Source: Hyphochytrium catenoides (Eukaryota > Sar > Hyphochytriomycetes > Hyphochytriales > Hyphochytriaceae). From it: DNA of 44,982 nt. The notes beneath the pieces are model-generated. The model was not told where the DNA came from. It did no database searches and worked only from the letters and a program-made list of their open reading frames with translations. Shown in pieces: positions 1 to 11,876 of the stretch. How positions within the stretch are numbered: the stretch's first letter is position 1; the number at the start of each line of letters is the position of its first letter. The stretch lies in NCBI GenBank assembly GCA_900088475.1, contig FLMG01004533.1, forward strand, positions 1 through 44,982, in the 5' to 3' direction. The position numbers and the translations under genes are program-made.

Positions 1-90
1 TGGCGAGCTCTGCGACAGGCTCGTCACGGCCAGTGCAGCTGCTCCTGAGCTGACGTGGGCTATGGAGGAGGAAGCTGGTAAATGGTACAA

Positions 91-338
91 TCAATCAACG
101 GACTCCTCTTCTTCTTCGTAGTAGTAAATAACCTCCGGCCCTTCTACTACTTGGACCACTTCTTCATCAAAAAGTGGTAGATAGTCCACCTTGTCAGCAG
201 TACCTCCTTCTGAGCCACCAATCCTAAAACGCCTCTGCGGTACGGCGTCAGATAATATGAAGACTGGAAAAGGGGAAGAAACGTTTGTCAAGGATGGTGG
301 CCCTCTTAGAGTATTATCTGGTGGTGGTGGTGGCGCTT
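91..338 (-). CDS. Possible terminal exon of an unidentified minus-strand gene (weak)
   Basis: An open minus-strand frame runs from a stop at 337-339 to a stop at 91-93. It begins with a run of five prolines and ends in a tyrosine and glutamate-rich tail (YYYEEEEESVD). There is no ATG start, and the only usable start is a TTG at 291. If it is coding, it must therefore be a 3' exon, and an AG suitable as an acceptor lies at its upstream edge. I could not find the preceding exon in the next several hundred bases. The composition looks more protein-like than the neighbouring frames, but I recognise no domain. This could equally be chance. Confidence 0.2.
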
Positions 339-339
339 A

Positions 340-1772
340 TTGTTGTTGTATGCCGACACAGATCATCTTCATATATTCATCGTTACCAATGTTCACCAAG
401 AATAATGGAACCGCTGTTGAAAGCCATCATCATCATCTCTCCTCGTTCATTACTGACGAATGCCAGCATGTTGTTAATTTTTTTGGGGTGGTGATGAGGC
501 CTCCAGTGAAGTTACTTTAACCACCGCTTCCTTGTGGAGTCCGCCCCCCTAGTATGTTCATTGTTGATAATAATGAAGGTGCTATTCATGTCGCGTAATA
601 AAAAATGTTTCACTTAACACTCAGCTCAGCACTTTCCATATCGCCTGGGGTCGGTAAATGGATGATGGGACAGACAAAGGCGGAGATACAACGATTGCCT
701 ACTACCACGAACGAAAAAATTGATAAGTCAACCAGCACCGGTACAGCGACGCCCACGACGACATAGATAGCACGCACGCGTCATAGATAGCACGATACTT
801 CTTCATAGGCAGTGGAGCAAGTAGGTGCGGCAGCACCACCTCGCCGCGTGACCATCATGAGCAGTCTTATTTATTACTGCAGCGTATCTTGTTCGCATCA
901 AGCCTACGACAAAGGTAGTAAAGATTGCGCCAACCTGCCACTATGGCGGGAAAGGAAATGCTGCTAGTAGTAAAGAAGGCAGGCCTTTCACTAGCAGCCA
1001 AGCTAGCAGCAAGAAGAACGAAGATTACAGTGAGCAGGTGTGAAATTGAAGCCCAAGCTCCCAGCATCAACCATGATGATTTGTATGAGAGAACCAGATG
1101 TGAAGCTTTCGGAAGAGGGCCTACCTTTAGACGCTGTGGCGCAGATAGTTCAATAAATGTCTTCCCGAGCGGCATAGCCTTAGGAAGTGCGCAAGTTGGA
1201 GGAAGTGTGGGTGCTCACTGGCGGTGGGTAGGCAGCACATGAAAATGAAAAGCTGTTTGCCAGCGGTTGGGGAACGCTTCTGTGTCAACAGAACTTCCGT
1301 CTCCCAAAACCGCTAACGCAGATATCTCCACTTTCGAACTATGGTTAATACCTGTCGTCGTCCGATTCTGTGTCACACCCTCATGTACGTTATCCACCGC
1401 TGTGGCCCAGCTGGGGCTAGAGGTTACAGCTGCAAAGTCCTGCTGTTTCCAGATGATGGCCTCCATCTCCAGCTCACCGTGTCATTGAGGGCTTTTCAGC
1501 TGCAGCCTGAACTGAGCTCGAGGATTGCTGCTTCTTTCTTGCCATCTCCCGTCGATTGGTAGAAGTCCGAACCTCGATACACCTTCCTCCCATACAAAGT
1601 AAGCTGCTATGACTCCGGAGCATTCTCATTGGAGGTAGGTCATGGTTCAATGTATTGCCCAGCACTCCACAAGAGGTTTGGCGGCAGAGGGGCTTTCACT
1701 CGCAGTGGCGTGACCGCCTATCTATAAACCTTCTTTGGCCGTACTCTACCCAAATCACAAGCTTCCCCACAC
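340..1772. other. Non-coding stretch upstream of the TauE/SafE gene
   Basis: All frames here are short, lack recognisable domains, and overlap each other on both strands. Apart from a 13-base direct repeat near 762-794 I see no structured element. The last few hundred bases presumably carry the promoter and 5' UTR of the gene that starts at 1773. No clear TATA box was found. Confidence 0.5.
762..794. repeat. 13-base direct repeat, two copies with a 20-base period
   Basis: The 13-mer catagatagcacg occurs at 762-774 and again, without mismatch, at 782-794. It looks like a small local tandem duplication in non-coding DNA. No function is implied. Confidence 0.7.
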
Positions 1773-3746
1773 ATGAGGAAGATGAAGCTCCACATTCGTA
1801 TAGGTCGCCAAGAGTGTCAAAGCCTTTTCGTATCAGTGCTATTACTCTGGCTGGCACTCTGCCATGGTAAGCCGCACGGAGCTTTCGATAGGTCATTTTC
1901 GTCAGAGTCATTAGACCGTCGCTTAGAAGCCACGGAACCGTCCGCTTCAGAGGATGACGTGCCCAGAATATCTGACATGGGTGTGGGCCAAGTGTTTGGT
2001 CTCATACTTTCAACGATTGGCCTGGCCATTGCAGCATCAGGAGGAATAGGGGGCGGGACCATCCTGGTTCCTGTCTTGGTGCTCATTTTTCACTTTCCGG
2101 CCAAATACGGAGCCTCAATATCCAACACCTGCATCTTTGGAGGAGCTATCGCCAACCTAGCTTTCAACATAAGACGACTGCATCCAGACACAGAAAGGCC
2201 CCTGATTGACTTTGACATTAGTATGATGATGATACCTATGACAATGCTTGGTGCGGTGATAGGGACAACTCTAGCGAAGACCCTTCCGGACTATATCCTA
2301 CAGATCCTTCTCGTCTTCTTGCTGTGGGTTGCAGCTATGAGGTTAGTGGCCGTTCAGAATCTACCTTGCAGAGGTATCGTCTAAGTTGCTGATCTTTCAT
2401 CTCTCCAGGACCCTAAAAAAGGCAATAGCTCTCTATAAGAAGGAGACAGCCCGACGAAGACCGTCAGGACCCAGTAATGAGCAAGGCCAAATGGTTGAAA
2501 CAGCTCGGCGACTGCGCTCTCCTGGCATATCGGTATATCAACCATTTTGTTGTAGTACTGTCCTTCATCTCCCCATCTAAACTTTATTATGCTGTCCTTG
2601 TAGCCGGCCTACCAGGAGCTCGACGAGGAAGTGGATGAGAATGGTGTAGACAAGCGGTCACCAGAACCAGAGCCAGAAGTGAAAGAGAAAGGACTGAAGA
2701 AGGATAGTTCCAAGAGCAAGGGCCAGCTCCTTGGTTCTGACAAGAGAACATCTCCCAGCAAGGAGGTGCCGGTTGACGCTGCTTCTCACTCCTCTACCTC
2801 TAGCCCTCCGCGGTTATTATCCTCTGACGAGGTTACCTTTGGGCCACCAGTGTCAGCTACGCTTCAAGCCATTATAGAAAAGGAGAGAGTAGTTCCTGTG
2901 CAGAAAATCTTTTTTATTTTCTGCTGCTTCTGTGGTAGGTCTTGATTCCAGATCTCTCCGTCTTACTAAATGTTCTGTACATGCTTCCCAGCCAATTTAC
3001 ACTTCGTCCCATGTCCTGCCCACGTCAGCTTGCCATCTCGTGCTTGCATATTGACTCACGCATATGTTTGCCAGGTATCCTGGTGATCACTATCCTGGGG
3101 TCTATAGTCGTTCCTACGTACAGCGTGGAGTATTGGGTTCTTACAGCTTCAGAGATTCCCTGGGTGGCAGCTTTTGTTACCACTGCTGGTTGGTGGCTCC
3201 GCAGAGAATATACCTTGAAGGAACAGCTGGGATACAGGTAATATCTCCATTCTGGAAATGTAGATCATTGAATGCAAGGATTCGGAAGCCATTGGCTGAT
3301 ATAGTTTCTGTCGCTTCAGATTTCTCAAGGGGGACGTGCACTGGACCAAGAGGAGAGTCATAACCTTTCCCCTCATCTGTTCTCTTGCTGGTGTAGTTGC
3401 AGGGCTCTTTGGAATTGGCGGCGGTGTCATAGTTGGACCGCTAATGATAGAGATGGACGTGCGACCAGAGGTAGCGGCAGCTACCAGTGCTTTCATGATC
3501 TTCTACACCTCAGCAACCGCAACAGTCAAATATGTGGCGTTTGGGCTTGCGCCGCTTGACTGGTCCCTTCTTTTCTTCTTCCTGGGTTTGGCAATCACTC
3601 TCATTGCCCAAATTTTTGTGACCCGGCTAGTACGCAGATCCGGCCGTGAGAGCATAATATGCTTCCTCATAGCCACGGGAATTCTGTTTGGTGCTATCAT
3701 GATGACATACTCTGCGGTGGTAAAGACGATTGATGCCCATAGCTAA
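1773..3746 (+). CDS. TauE/SafE-family membrane permease (putative sulfite/anion exporter), 5 exons
   Basis: Exons 1773-2341, 2409-2532, 2604-2934, 3075-3237 and 3320-3746 join in frame to give 537 aa, and all four introns are GT-AG. The N-terminus has a hydrophobic signal-like segment (residues about 17-31, LFVSVLLLWLALC). Two membrane halves follow, each with the glycine-rich signature of the family: GGIGGGTILVPVLVLIF in the first half and GLFGIGGGVIVGPLMIEM in the second. A charged, probably soluble loop rich in Ser, Lys and Glu (about residues 230-320) separates the halves, as in plant and protist members. The family moves sulfite, sulfonates or other small anions across membranes, and the substrate here cannot be told from sequence. 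The ATG at 1773 gives the longest N-terminus with a signal; a second in-frame ATG lies at 1782. The membrane location is inferred. Confidence 0.88.
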
Positions 3747-4475
3747 GCTAAGAAGAGTTATGCGCTACACCTATTCGTCCCTGTATCCATTAAATATCAA
3801 ATAGCGCTTGTTTGGCCATTCAACTTGGTAGCCTACTAGAACTACTACTTTTCAGATGTGCAGTTGAGGCTCATCTCTGCTAGCTATGACGGGAGAAGGC
3901 GTAAGAGAAGGTAAAGGCCACCGTTCAATGGGCTCCCCGACATGGAGCGAGCGTAGTTACAAGGGTCTGGAGCTATCTGGCTTGATACCTCCAGAGTGCA
4001 GTGTCTTCCCACAAGCTCGCTTTCTCGCTTTCACCTGTTTCGACAATGTGGAAGATAGTGTAAGAACCCCCAAGACTTGAAGTGTCAGTATCTTAGATAG
4101 ATCCAGGCCTCGTTTTTAATAGAAAGGGCATCATTGGGTAAGTATTCGGGACTAGTACGTTCGAACTGATTTTGTAAGATCCTGAATCCTGATCTCCTCT
4201 CTATGTTGTTGACTTTGTGAGCTACACATCACGCGATCTTGGGGTCGGACGAAGGACGAAGGGCAATGAAGTATGATGATGAACGCCTTAGCGACAGAAC
4301 GACAGCGACAGAATGCGTCTGGACGTTCCTCATTCCTGTTTGCATTATCAAGTTCAGACCTGGCTTTATAATTGAAAGGCCATAGAGGCCTAGAGGACTT
4401 TCCATCGTGATAACGGAAAGTGCATAAAGCCTGAAGAGCCACTTTTATCTGCTAAAGATTACGCTTTGAAGCACC
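3747..4475. other. Intergenic region between the permease and acetyl-CoA synthetase genes
   Basis: About 730 bases with only short shadow frames. It should hold the 3' UTR of the permease and the promoter of the acetyl-CoA synthetase gene, both on the plus strand. I see no RNA gene or repeat. Confidence 0.5.
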
Positions 4476-6501
4476 ATGACGGAAAGTGAGGTGTACCCTC
4501 TGCTCCCTGCAGCCTCGCAGGGAGCACATATCCAAGGCATGAGTGAATATAAAAAGCTCTACCAGCGCTCTCTTGACGACCCAGAGGGATTCTGGGCAGA
4601 GCAGGTAGTGTTTCCCTTCGATCAACCTGCGTCGATGGTCTCATAACTTTCTGACTGTTATTTCACGCCAGGCCAAGCTGATTACCTGGTTTCATCCTTT
4701 TGACAAGACACTACAAGGTGGCTTCAAAGAGGGCGATGTCGCGTGGTTTCTGAATGGCAAGCTGAATGTCTGCTACAACTGCGTGGACCGTCACGTGCCG
4801 GAACGAGGCGATCAGGTCGCGATTATATGGGAGGGTGACGAACCTGGCACCAACCGCCACATCACCTACAAGGAGTTGTTGGCTGAGGTTTCGAGGGTGG
4901 CGAACGCCATGAAAGCCTTGGGTGTGCGCAAGGGGGACACGGTTGCTATTTACATGCCTATGATGCCCGAATTAGTGTTTACGATGCTGGCCTGTACGCG
5001 AATTGGAGCTCCTCATAGCGTAGTCTTCGCGGGCTTCAGTGCCGAAGCTCTTCGAGACCGGATTATCGATGGCCATTCCAAATGGGTCTTCACAAGTGAT
5101 GAAGGTGTGAGAGGTGGCCGTGTTCTTGCCCTAAAAAAGACGGTTGACTCTGCTGTCAAGGGTCTGGATTTTGTGCAGAAGGTGGGCGTCTTTAAGCGGA
5201 CGGGCAATCCAGCAGTAGAGCTGACCGCTGGTCGAGACGTCGACATGAAGGAGTACGTAAAGAAACAGAGACCTTACTGTCCTTGTGAGTGGATGGACAG
5301 CGAAGATCTCCTCTTTATCCTCTATACCTCAGGATCTACTGGCAAGCCGAAGGGCGTGGTCCATACCACAGGAGGCTACCTGGTCTTTACCGCCCTTACC
5401 ACTAAATTGACCTTTGACCTTCGAGAAGGTGATATATACGCCTGCGTGGCTGACTGTGGCTGGATTACCGGGCATAGTTATATTCTTTACGGACCACTAG
5501 CCAACGGCACCACCACTGTCATGTTTGAGAGCACACCAACCTATCCTAATGCTAGCCGCTACTGGGACTTGGTGCAGCGCCATAAGATTACCCAGTTCTA
5601 TACGGCACCTACTGCAATCAGAGCATTGATGAGAAGCGGCACCAAGCCCCTGGAAGGATATGATCGAAGCTCACTGCGAATCTTGGGAACGGTAGGTGAG
5701 CCGATCAACCCGGAAGCATGGCGGTGGTATTACAATCACGTGGGAGAGAAGCGTTGTTACATTGCTGATACCTACTGGCAGACAGAAACTGGGGGTCATA
5801 TTGGAGTTGGTCTTCCTGGTGTGACTCCAATGAAGCCAGGATCTTGTTCGCTTCCATTCTTCGGCATTGAATTCGGTCTGATGGACGACAAGGGAGCGTT
5901 GGTGCAGGGGACTAACTCAGAAGGACGACTCTGTGTTCTTCGACCTTGGCCTGGAATGGCGCGGACGGTGTATGGTGACCATAAGCGATTTATGCTGGTC
6001 TATCTTCTTCCGTATCCAGGAGTTTACTTTACTGGGGATGGATGCAAAAGGGACAAAGATGGTTACTACTGGATCACGGGAAGAGTAGATGATGTCCTCA
6101 ACACTTCTGGACATCGCATTGGGACCGCAGAAATTGAGAGTGCCCTGGTCGCTCACCCTACCGTCAGCGAGGCTGCCGTCATCGGATTTCCTCACGCAGT
6201 TAAGGGAGAGGGCATTTGCTGCTATGTAACTCTAAGGGATGGCGTGGAGGAGTCTCCCCAGGTAGTGAACGAGCTCCGTTTGGCGGTCCGGGCGTCCATT
6301 GGAGCGTTTGCGACCCCGGATATAATAGTAGTGACCCCTGGTCTACCTAAGACTAGAAGTGGGAAGATCATGCGCCGAGTCCTTCGTAAGATTGCAGGTG
6401 GAGAGGAAGATCAACTTGGTGATGTGTCTACATTGGCCGATCCTAACGTCGTGAAGGAGATCATCGACCGCTTCGCGGCAGCTAAGGACCAGAAAAAATA
6501 A
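4476..6501 (+). CDS. acs: Acetyl-CoA synthetase (AMP-forming), 2 exons
   Basis: It converts acetate, ATP and CoA to acetyl-CoA, AMP and pyrophosphate. Exons 4476-4604 and 4672-6501 join in phase 0 to give 652 aa, the usual family length. The first exon supplies the conserved start of the N-terminal cap (YKKLYQRSLDDPEGFWAEQ), which a simple open-frame reading would miss. Signatures in order are the AMP-binding P-loop YTSGSTGKPKG (about 261-271), ADCGWITGHSYILYGPLANG, DTYWQTETGG, the hinge and adenylate motif YFTGDG with GRVDDVLNTSGHRIG, and the C-terminal RSGKIMRR. Lys at about 608 in that last motif is the lysine that is acetylated to switch off the enzyme in well-studied homologues. There is no obvious organelle-targeting extension, so a cytosolic or nuclear location is likely. 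The assignment is secure. Confidence 0.97.
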
Positions 6502-7002
6502 CTCACCTTCACAGAGCTTAGTGTGCTAGGCACGAGGTGCGGGCTCCATAGGTAGTCAGCTATGGGGATTGCGAAGGCTAATGCTGGAGAAGGGCTTCAG
6601 AGACGATCTGAAGCGAGAGGACCAACCCAGTATCCAAAGCTCATCATCATCAAATGTCATTCAACATCAGAACGTTGTGATGAGCTCTTTCTTGCCCTTT
6701 CCCCAAACAGTAATCAGTGCCGTAGAATCAGATGTCGAATAGGGCAAGGCTAAATTGGTAATGAATAACGCCTTTGCAGTCCCTATCAAGAACTGGCACA
6801 GCTGGCGTCGGTTACTGTAACCAAAAAGTACACATCAGAAACAGTTTAGGTAGAACTATTTCCTCGGAGGCGTGGGAGTGGATGGCGTCCAAGTGCTGAG
6901 TGTCCCTCGACTGTCGCGTCGGCACCATTCGTGCTCTTCCAGCAGCGCCAGTAGCCCAGACGAAGCTTGACCTTGAGTCCTCATTGTCCTTGAAGCGACA
7001 CA
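6502..7002. other. Intergenic region before the Tudor-repeat gene
   Basis: Five hundred bases without a supportable gene. It lies between two plus-strand genes and presumably holds a 3' UTR and a promoter. No repeat or RNA was recognised. Confidence 0.5.
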
Positions 7003-10000
7003 ATGGCTTCGGATGATGAGCAGAAGGCAGGGGAGGAGGAGGAGGAGTTCACTAACCAGCCCTCCTCAAGGTCGCATGCTAGGCGCTCCAGCACCAGAGC
7101 CAGATCTGAAGACTCCAAGACGAGCGACCGCAACACCATGTCGAAACTTAATCCTGGAGACAAAGTGCGGTATAGCCATGATGAAGATGGTGGGGAGTGG
7201 GTGACAGGCACCATTGCCCGCCGGCATCGTGATGGGACCTACACAATCAACAATGACGACGGTGAAAAAGCCAAGAATGTGGCGCGAGCAAAAATACAGT
7301 TGGTAAAGGCAAAGTCGAAGTCGCCCTCGAAGGGAGACGAAGAGGAGGAAGAGGAGAAAAAAGCGGACGACGAGGAGAAGGTGGACGAGGAAGAAGACGG
7401 CGATGGAGCGATACGGAGAGGCTCCACAGTCGAAGTGTACGACAGCGGCCGCTGGCGTCTAGGTATGAGAATCATCCCAAATTTAACTCTTTCACTTCCA
7501 CTTTGATAACACTGTCAAACCCTTACTTCTCCCTGTCTCAACTTCATTCGGTATTTCTAACTCTACGTCGCCTTTCACTCCGTGACAGCCCTGGTAGAGA
7601 AACTTCGCAAGGACGACTCTATGCTAGTCACCTTCAAGGACGGGTTTGAAGACACAAAAAGGAAGGTTGATGGCATGCAAGTCCGCCTAGCCAGGCAGCT
7701 TGCGATAGGGGAATCTGTTCTAGCCCAAGATGAGAATCAGATGTGGCGCAGTGCAAGGATAGAGAAGGTAAGGTGATGGGCTGCTGATTTAGGTGATTAG
7801 ACCACAGAAAGCTATACATAGAGACAGGAGGAGGCCATTATAAGAAGAGAGGTACATCAGACAGAGGAATCCTCTCTGTCCAAGACAATGTGGGAGGAGT
7901 ACGACTGACAGAGAATGATCAGCAGAGAGGGAAAGACCGACTTGAGAGGTTGGAAAAGGGAGCATGTGAACCTATATCCAGAACCTCAGCTGAGCTAACT
8001 CTCATTTTTGTTAGCGGAGAAGCCCTGACGCATACGACATCCTCTACTTGGACACCAACGAAAGAGAGAGGAAGGTTCCCCGTTATCGCCTTCGGGAGTC
8101 TTTCTTCGCAGCTTGCTGCGGTGATCTCTGCAGCTCGATCTCCAAATGCTTTGAGTTTCCTAGTCCCATCTATCAGCCAGGACAGATAGTGGAAGTTCTC
8201 AGTCAGGAGACAAGACAATGGAGACCAGCAAAGATCGTGAAGCGGAGGGAAAAAGATAATACATACGATGTGAGCTTTAACGCTCAAGGCAGACAAGCAG
8301 CTGGGATGACCAGCGAGAGTGGAGATGAGGAGGAAAAAAAGGAGGAGGAGAGAGACACGAGAACAGAGGCACGGGTCCCGGCGACCAGAATTCGCCTGCG
8401 TCCGTTGTTACTCCAGCTATTTGATGCATTCTCCTCACTGAATTGCTGTTCATGCGACTTCAACTTTGGTGAGGAAACTAATGACTTACCTACCAGAGGG
8501 GCCAACTCTGATGTGAGAGAGTGAGAGAGAGAAGTGCAGGAGCTAGTAGTAGAATGAAAGGATGAGTGGGGCGTGCAGTCATCTTTTCAGTTTTTTGTTG
8601 ACTCTCACTATTTTTCTATCCAATTCCTCTTTTTTCTTTTGTCTCTCTAGTATGCCCAGTCTGGAGTAGGTACAAGGAGCTAGACCCCATCCAGTACCGA
8701 GATATAGAGGGGAGATGGCATGATGCCGTTATTGGCAAGGTAGCCTTTTCTCTATTTGCTTGCTGTCTTTGTTGAGTCTGCTCGTTCCTGGGCCGATGTC
8801 GTCTGCTGGTCTCCTCCTAGAATCCTCTCCTCATCCTGTCTGTTCCCTGATTCTCTTGTTCCTGACTCTCTTGTTTGATTGAGCTAATAGCATCAACCAT
8901 AGGTTCGCGAAAACAACCAGTACGACGTGAAGTATAATTGGGACGAGGTAGAGAGGAAGGTTGATAGTAGCAGACTCAGGATGAGAATCCGGCCTCCAGC
9001 GGTTCCTGGTAAGTACTGTTAGTCTTTGATTATACCGTGCAGCTTGACTAAGTGCCATCGTTGCTACTTAGAGGGCGCACTGGTGGACGTCGCTCAAGAC
9101 GGAAAGCCAGGAACGTTTCTGGAAGCCAAAGTCACACGCGTGCATCTCAGTGGTGACTACTACGACGTATCTTATGCTTCTGGGAAGAAGGAGCAGAGAG
9201 TGCCTCAGGCCCGGGTCTGCTCGAAGACCAGGCGATACAGACCAGGAATGAAGGTAACTGAACGTCGAGATAGTTTTTTGGCAGTGTGCTCTCTATGTGC
9301 TGGCTCTCTTTACATCACGTATATTTACTACTCTATCTTCACGTCCACATCTACAATGGTCTTTCTTATCTTCGCTGCAGGTTGCTGTGGAGGTGCCCGA
9401 TGGCAAGGGCGGCGCCTCAGTTAAAGAGGCTGAGATCATTTGGGTCCACAGCAACGGAGCACTGTCAGTGGAAACCCAGGATGGCGCTCGTCTGCTGAAT
9501 TTAAGTCCTACCAGCATAGTAACGTCTCAGCACCATCGTTCTTCCCTCACAGACTTCGAGGCCATGACTCTGGGTCTAAACTACGTGATAGAGTTGGCTG
9601 TCTATCTTATCTTCCTCTATATCTCCATAGTGCAGCTTGACGCAGGATGGAGCTTCATGCACTACGCAACCTCTATCTCTGATCTTGGCTCCCTGGGCCT
9701 GCTCTTCACAAAAAACGAGAATATGCAAGCGAACAGCTCGTCAACAGCTTTTAGCAACTTGCCGCTGCTGACCGATGAGTTGTGGCTTGGCTCTTCTCTG
9801 GCCATCCTCTGTCTCTTAGCTGTTTTCCTAATGGTTGCGTCAACTATCTACTTCTACAAAGTGTATAGGAGCCTTGAGCGGAGGTGAGTTGTACCTCTTC
9901 AAAAACTGAACTCTATTAAAACAGCAGCTGTCAGCGCCGCTTTCTGTCGATTATTGGTGATGCTCCTCTTTCCCGCCGTCATTAAAGAAGCTTATACCTT

Positions 10001-11876
10001 TTTGGGTTATGTGGCTGCTCTGTTGACTTGAATTCATTCATGCAGAGAGGAACCGGAGCGTTTGAAGCCCTATGGACGATCTCGAATCTCCTTCTATGAT
10101 ATCTTCTCCGCTATCATGCTCTGCACGTGTTTGGTGGTGCTTATCAATGGCATCTGCTATGGATCCTTGTATAATAAGTTCTCTTCCAAGGAAACCAACC
10201 TCAGCACCAATGGTTCCTTTGACGACTTCCAAGTGGGTCGGGTAGCTTTTAAGGTTCGTGCTGCGCAACGTTCCTTCCATCTCCTCTTGCTTCTCGGTCA
10301 ATTAGTTTGCTTGGCCGGCCTCGGCAGACAGACAGATATCTCATTTACCTCTTCCATTTTTATGCCTGCCCGTTCCGGCTTCTCGTGCACATCTTCCGCA
10401 TGTTAGTCGCTCGCCATCATCTAAGCCTACCCCTTTTGTCTGCCAATCTTTCTTCATGTCCCTCTATCTCTTCAGTATAACCCCTTCCAGAACCGCGACA
10501 CACCTGCGTCCGTGATCGAGCTGCTGGGAATGAACCTCTCCAAGTGCTGCCTTTCCTTCTTTCTCCTCATGGCTCTGTACTTCAGTCTGGAGATAGCAGA
10601 GGACATCCTTTCTCGTATGCTCTGGTGCATTCCCAGCATTGCTCTTTCTATTTTGGTTTGTACGAAGACAGTGGCGTCGGTTCAGGTACTGCTCTCTGTC
10701 CAAAACATAACCATCACCCAGTCGAACTCTTATCAGATGACAGGAGCCATGGTAAGTTTCAAAAGTAGCTTCGACCAATGACAAAATGGAGATCCCACTT
10801 TACCAGAAGAGGGAGTCAAAGGATAAGAAAGCATGTCAAAGTGAGAGACATAAGTTGTAGATGCCATGTCAGTTAATTGGATCCGGAGATTAGTCGCCGA
10901 CACTAGCACCTCAATGTTCTCGTTGGCAACTCGCGGAGTTCCCTTTAGTTTTGACATTTACTGACAAGAGTTGCGACTTCGCTTCATGCTGCTTTCAGGA
11001 CAAAGCGGTGACACTCCTGTGCTTCACATGCTGGACTAGTGGGATCCTGATATATGCGATCAGACTCTCCAAGTACTTTCGAAACATGACAACAGCTTGT
11101 GCGCTCCGAGGTGAGGTTATACATAGAATTGCTCTCTTCCTGTCTTCGGAACTTTGATATGTGGCCTATCTTTAACCACGCGTCGTGTAAACGATTCATT
11201 TCCTTCCTCTATGTCATTAACTCTCAGGTGGAGACATAAGTAAGCCGTTGCTCAAGCAGGTAATAGCCACTTTTCCTTGGTCGTACAAATGTGGTCCATG
11301 ATCTGACTAATGTCGTTCCTTTTCATTGTTCTCTGGCCACGTCACTTGCTCCATTTACCTTACTTCCCCTCCCCTGGACGTGGGTAGGCCTTACAAGGAG
11401 AGCTAGGTAACGAAGCGAGAGAAGACGCTCTCAAGGAAGCGCAGGAGAAAATGATCCGAAACGCTGGTCAAGTTACCTTCATCTCCTTCTCAGTAGCCAA
11501 GTGGGCAGTTGTTCACATCCCACTGAGCATAGCGGCTATAGCTCTCAACAGCTCGATCAACTCTTGGGCGTCAGAGCAGTCTTCCACTATAAAGGCTAGC
11601 ACTTTTGACAGCCTCGAGCAATACCTGACAGTGGATATTGCTATCTCGGCAGGCTGTCTAGCGATGCTTGTGCTCTGTCTGCTTTACGTCCAGTACGTCC
11701 GCTGTTCGGACGTCTTCTACCAGGGTCTAGACATGTCTTTCCGTCCTCATAATGTGCAGGACGCCTTAGGTCTTTCTAAGGCCACAAAGCGGCGGCACTC
11801 TAATGATGCTGACGAGAGAGAGGAGAGAAGGAGCGACCTAGAAGAAGAAAAAGTGGAAGAGAAGGACAGCTCGTAG
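7003..11876 (+). CDS. Tudor/Agenet-like repeat array fused to a polytopic membrane domain, 12 exons
   Basis: Twelve exons (7003-7462, 7589-7767, 8015-8468, 8651-8739, 8903-9008, 9072-9253, 9381-9883, 10046-10253, 10476-10751, 10999-11110, 11228-11259, 11388-11876) join in frame to 1029 aa. After an acidic and basic N-terminus come about seven Tudor-like repeats between residues 47 and 535. Examples are PGDKVRYSHDEDGGEWVTG, YRDIEGRWHDAVIGK with QYDVKYNWDEVERKV, and YYDVSYASGKKEQRVP. The C-terminal half has about eight hydrophobic segments (roughly 545-570, 625-648, 675-695, 745-765, 768-790, 822-842, 895-915 and 940-962) and a charged tail. Tudor/Agenet folds commonly bind methylated lysine or arginine. 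A membrane-bound array recalls lamin B receptor (one Tudor domain plus eight helices), but I do not recognise the membrane part as its sterol reductase. The 3' edge of exon 3 is the least certain junction. Confidence 0.75.
8511..8534. repeat. GA-rich simple repeat in intron 3 of the Tudor-array gene
   Basis: A short purine tract of GTGAGAGA-type units lies just after the predicted donor of intron 3. It is low-complexity sequence without a clear function. Confidence 0.6.

Noticed and set aside
4155-4175. GTTCGAAC resembling a tRNA T-loop
   Set aside because: The flanking bases do not form a T-stem, and no anticodon or acceptor arm can be drawn. No tRNA was found anywhere in the window.
8100-8175. 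Possible extra intron inside exon 3 of the Tudor-array gene
   Set aside because: A GT...AG pair of 43 bases exists but removing it breaks the frame into the next repeat, while the unspliced reading stays open and restores the Tudor pattern.
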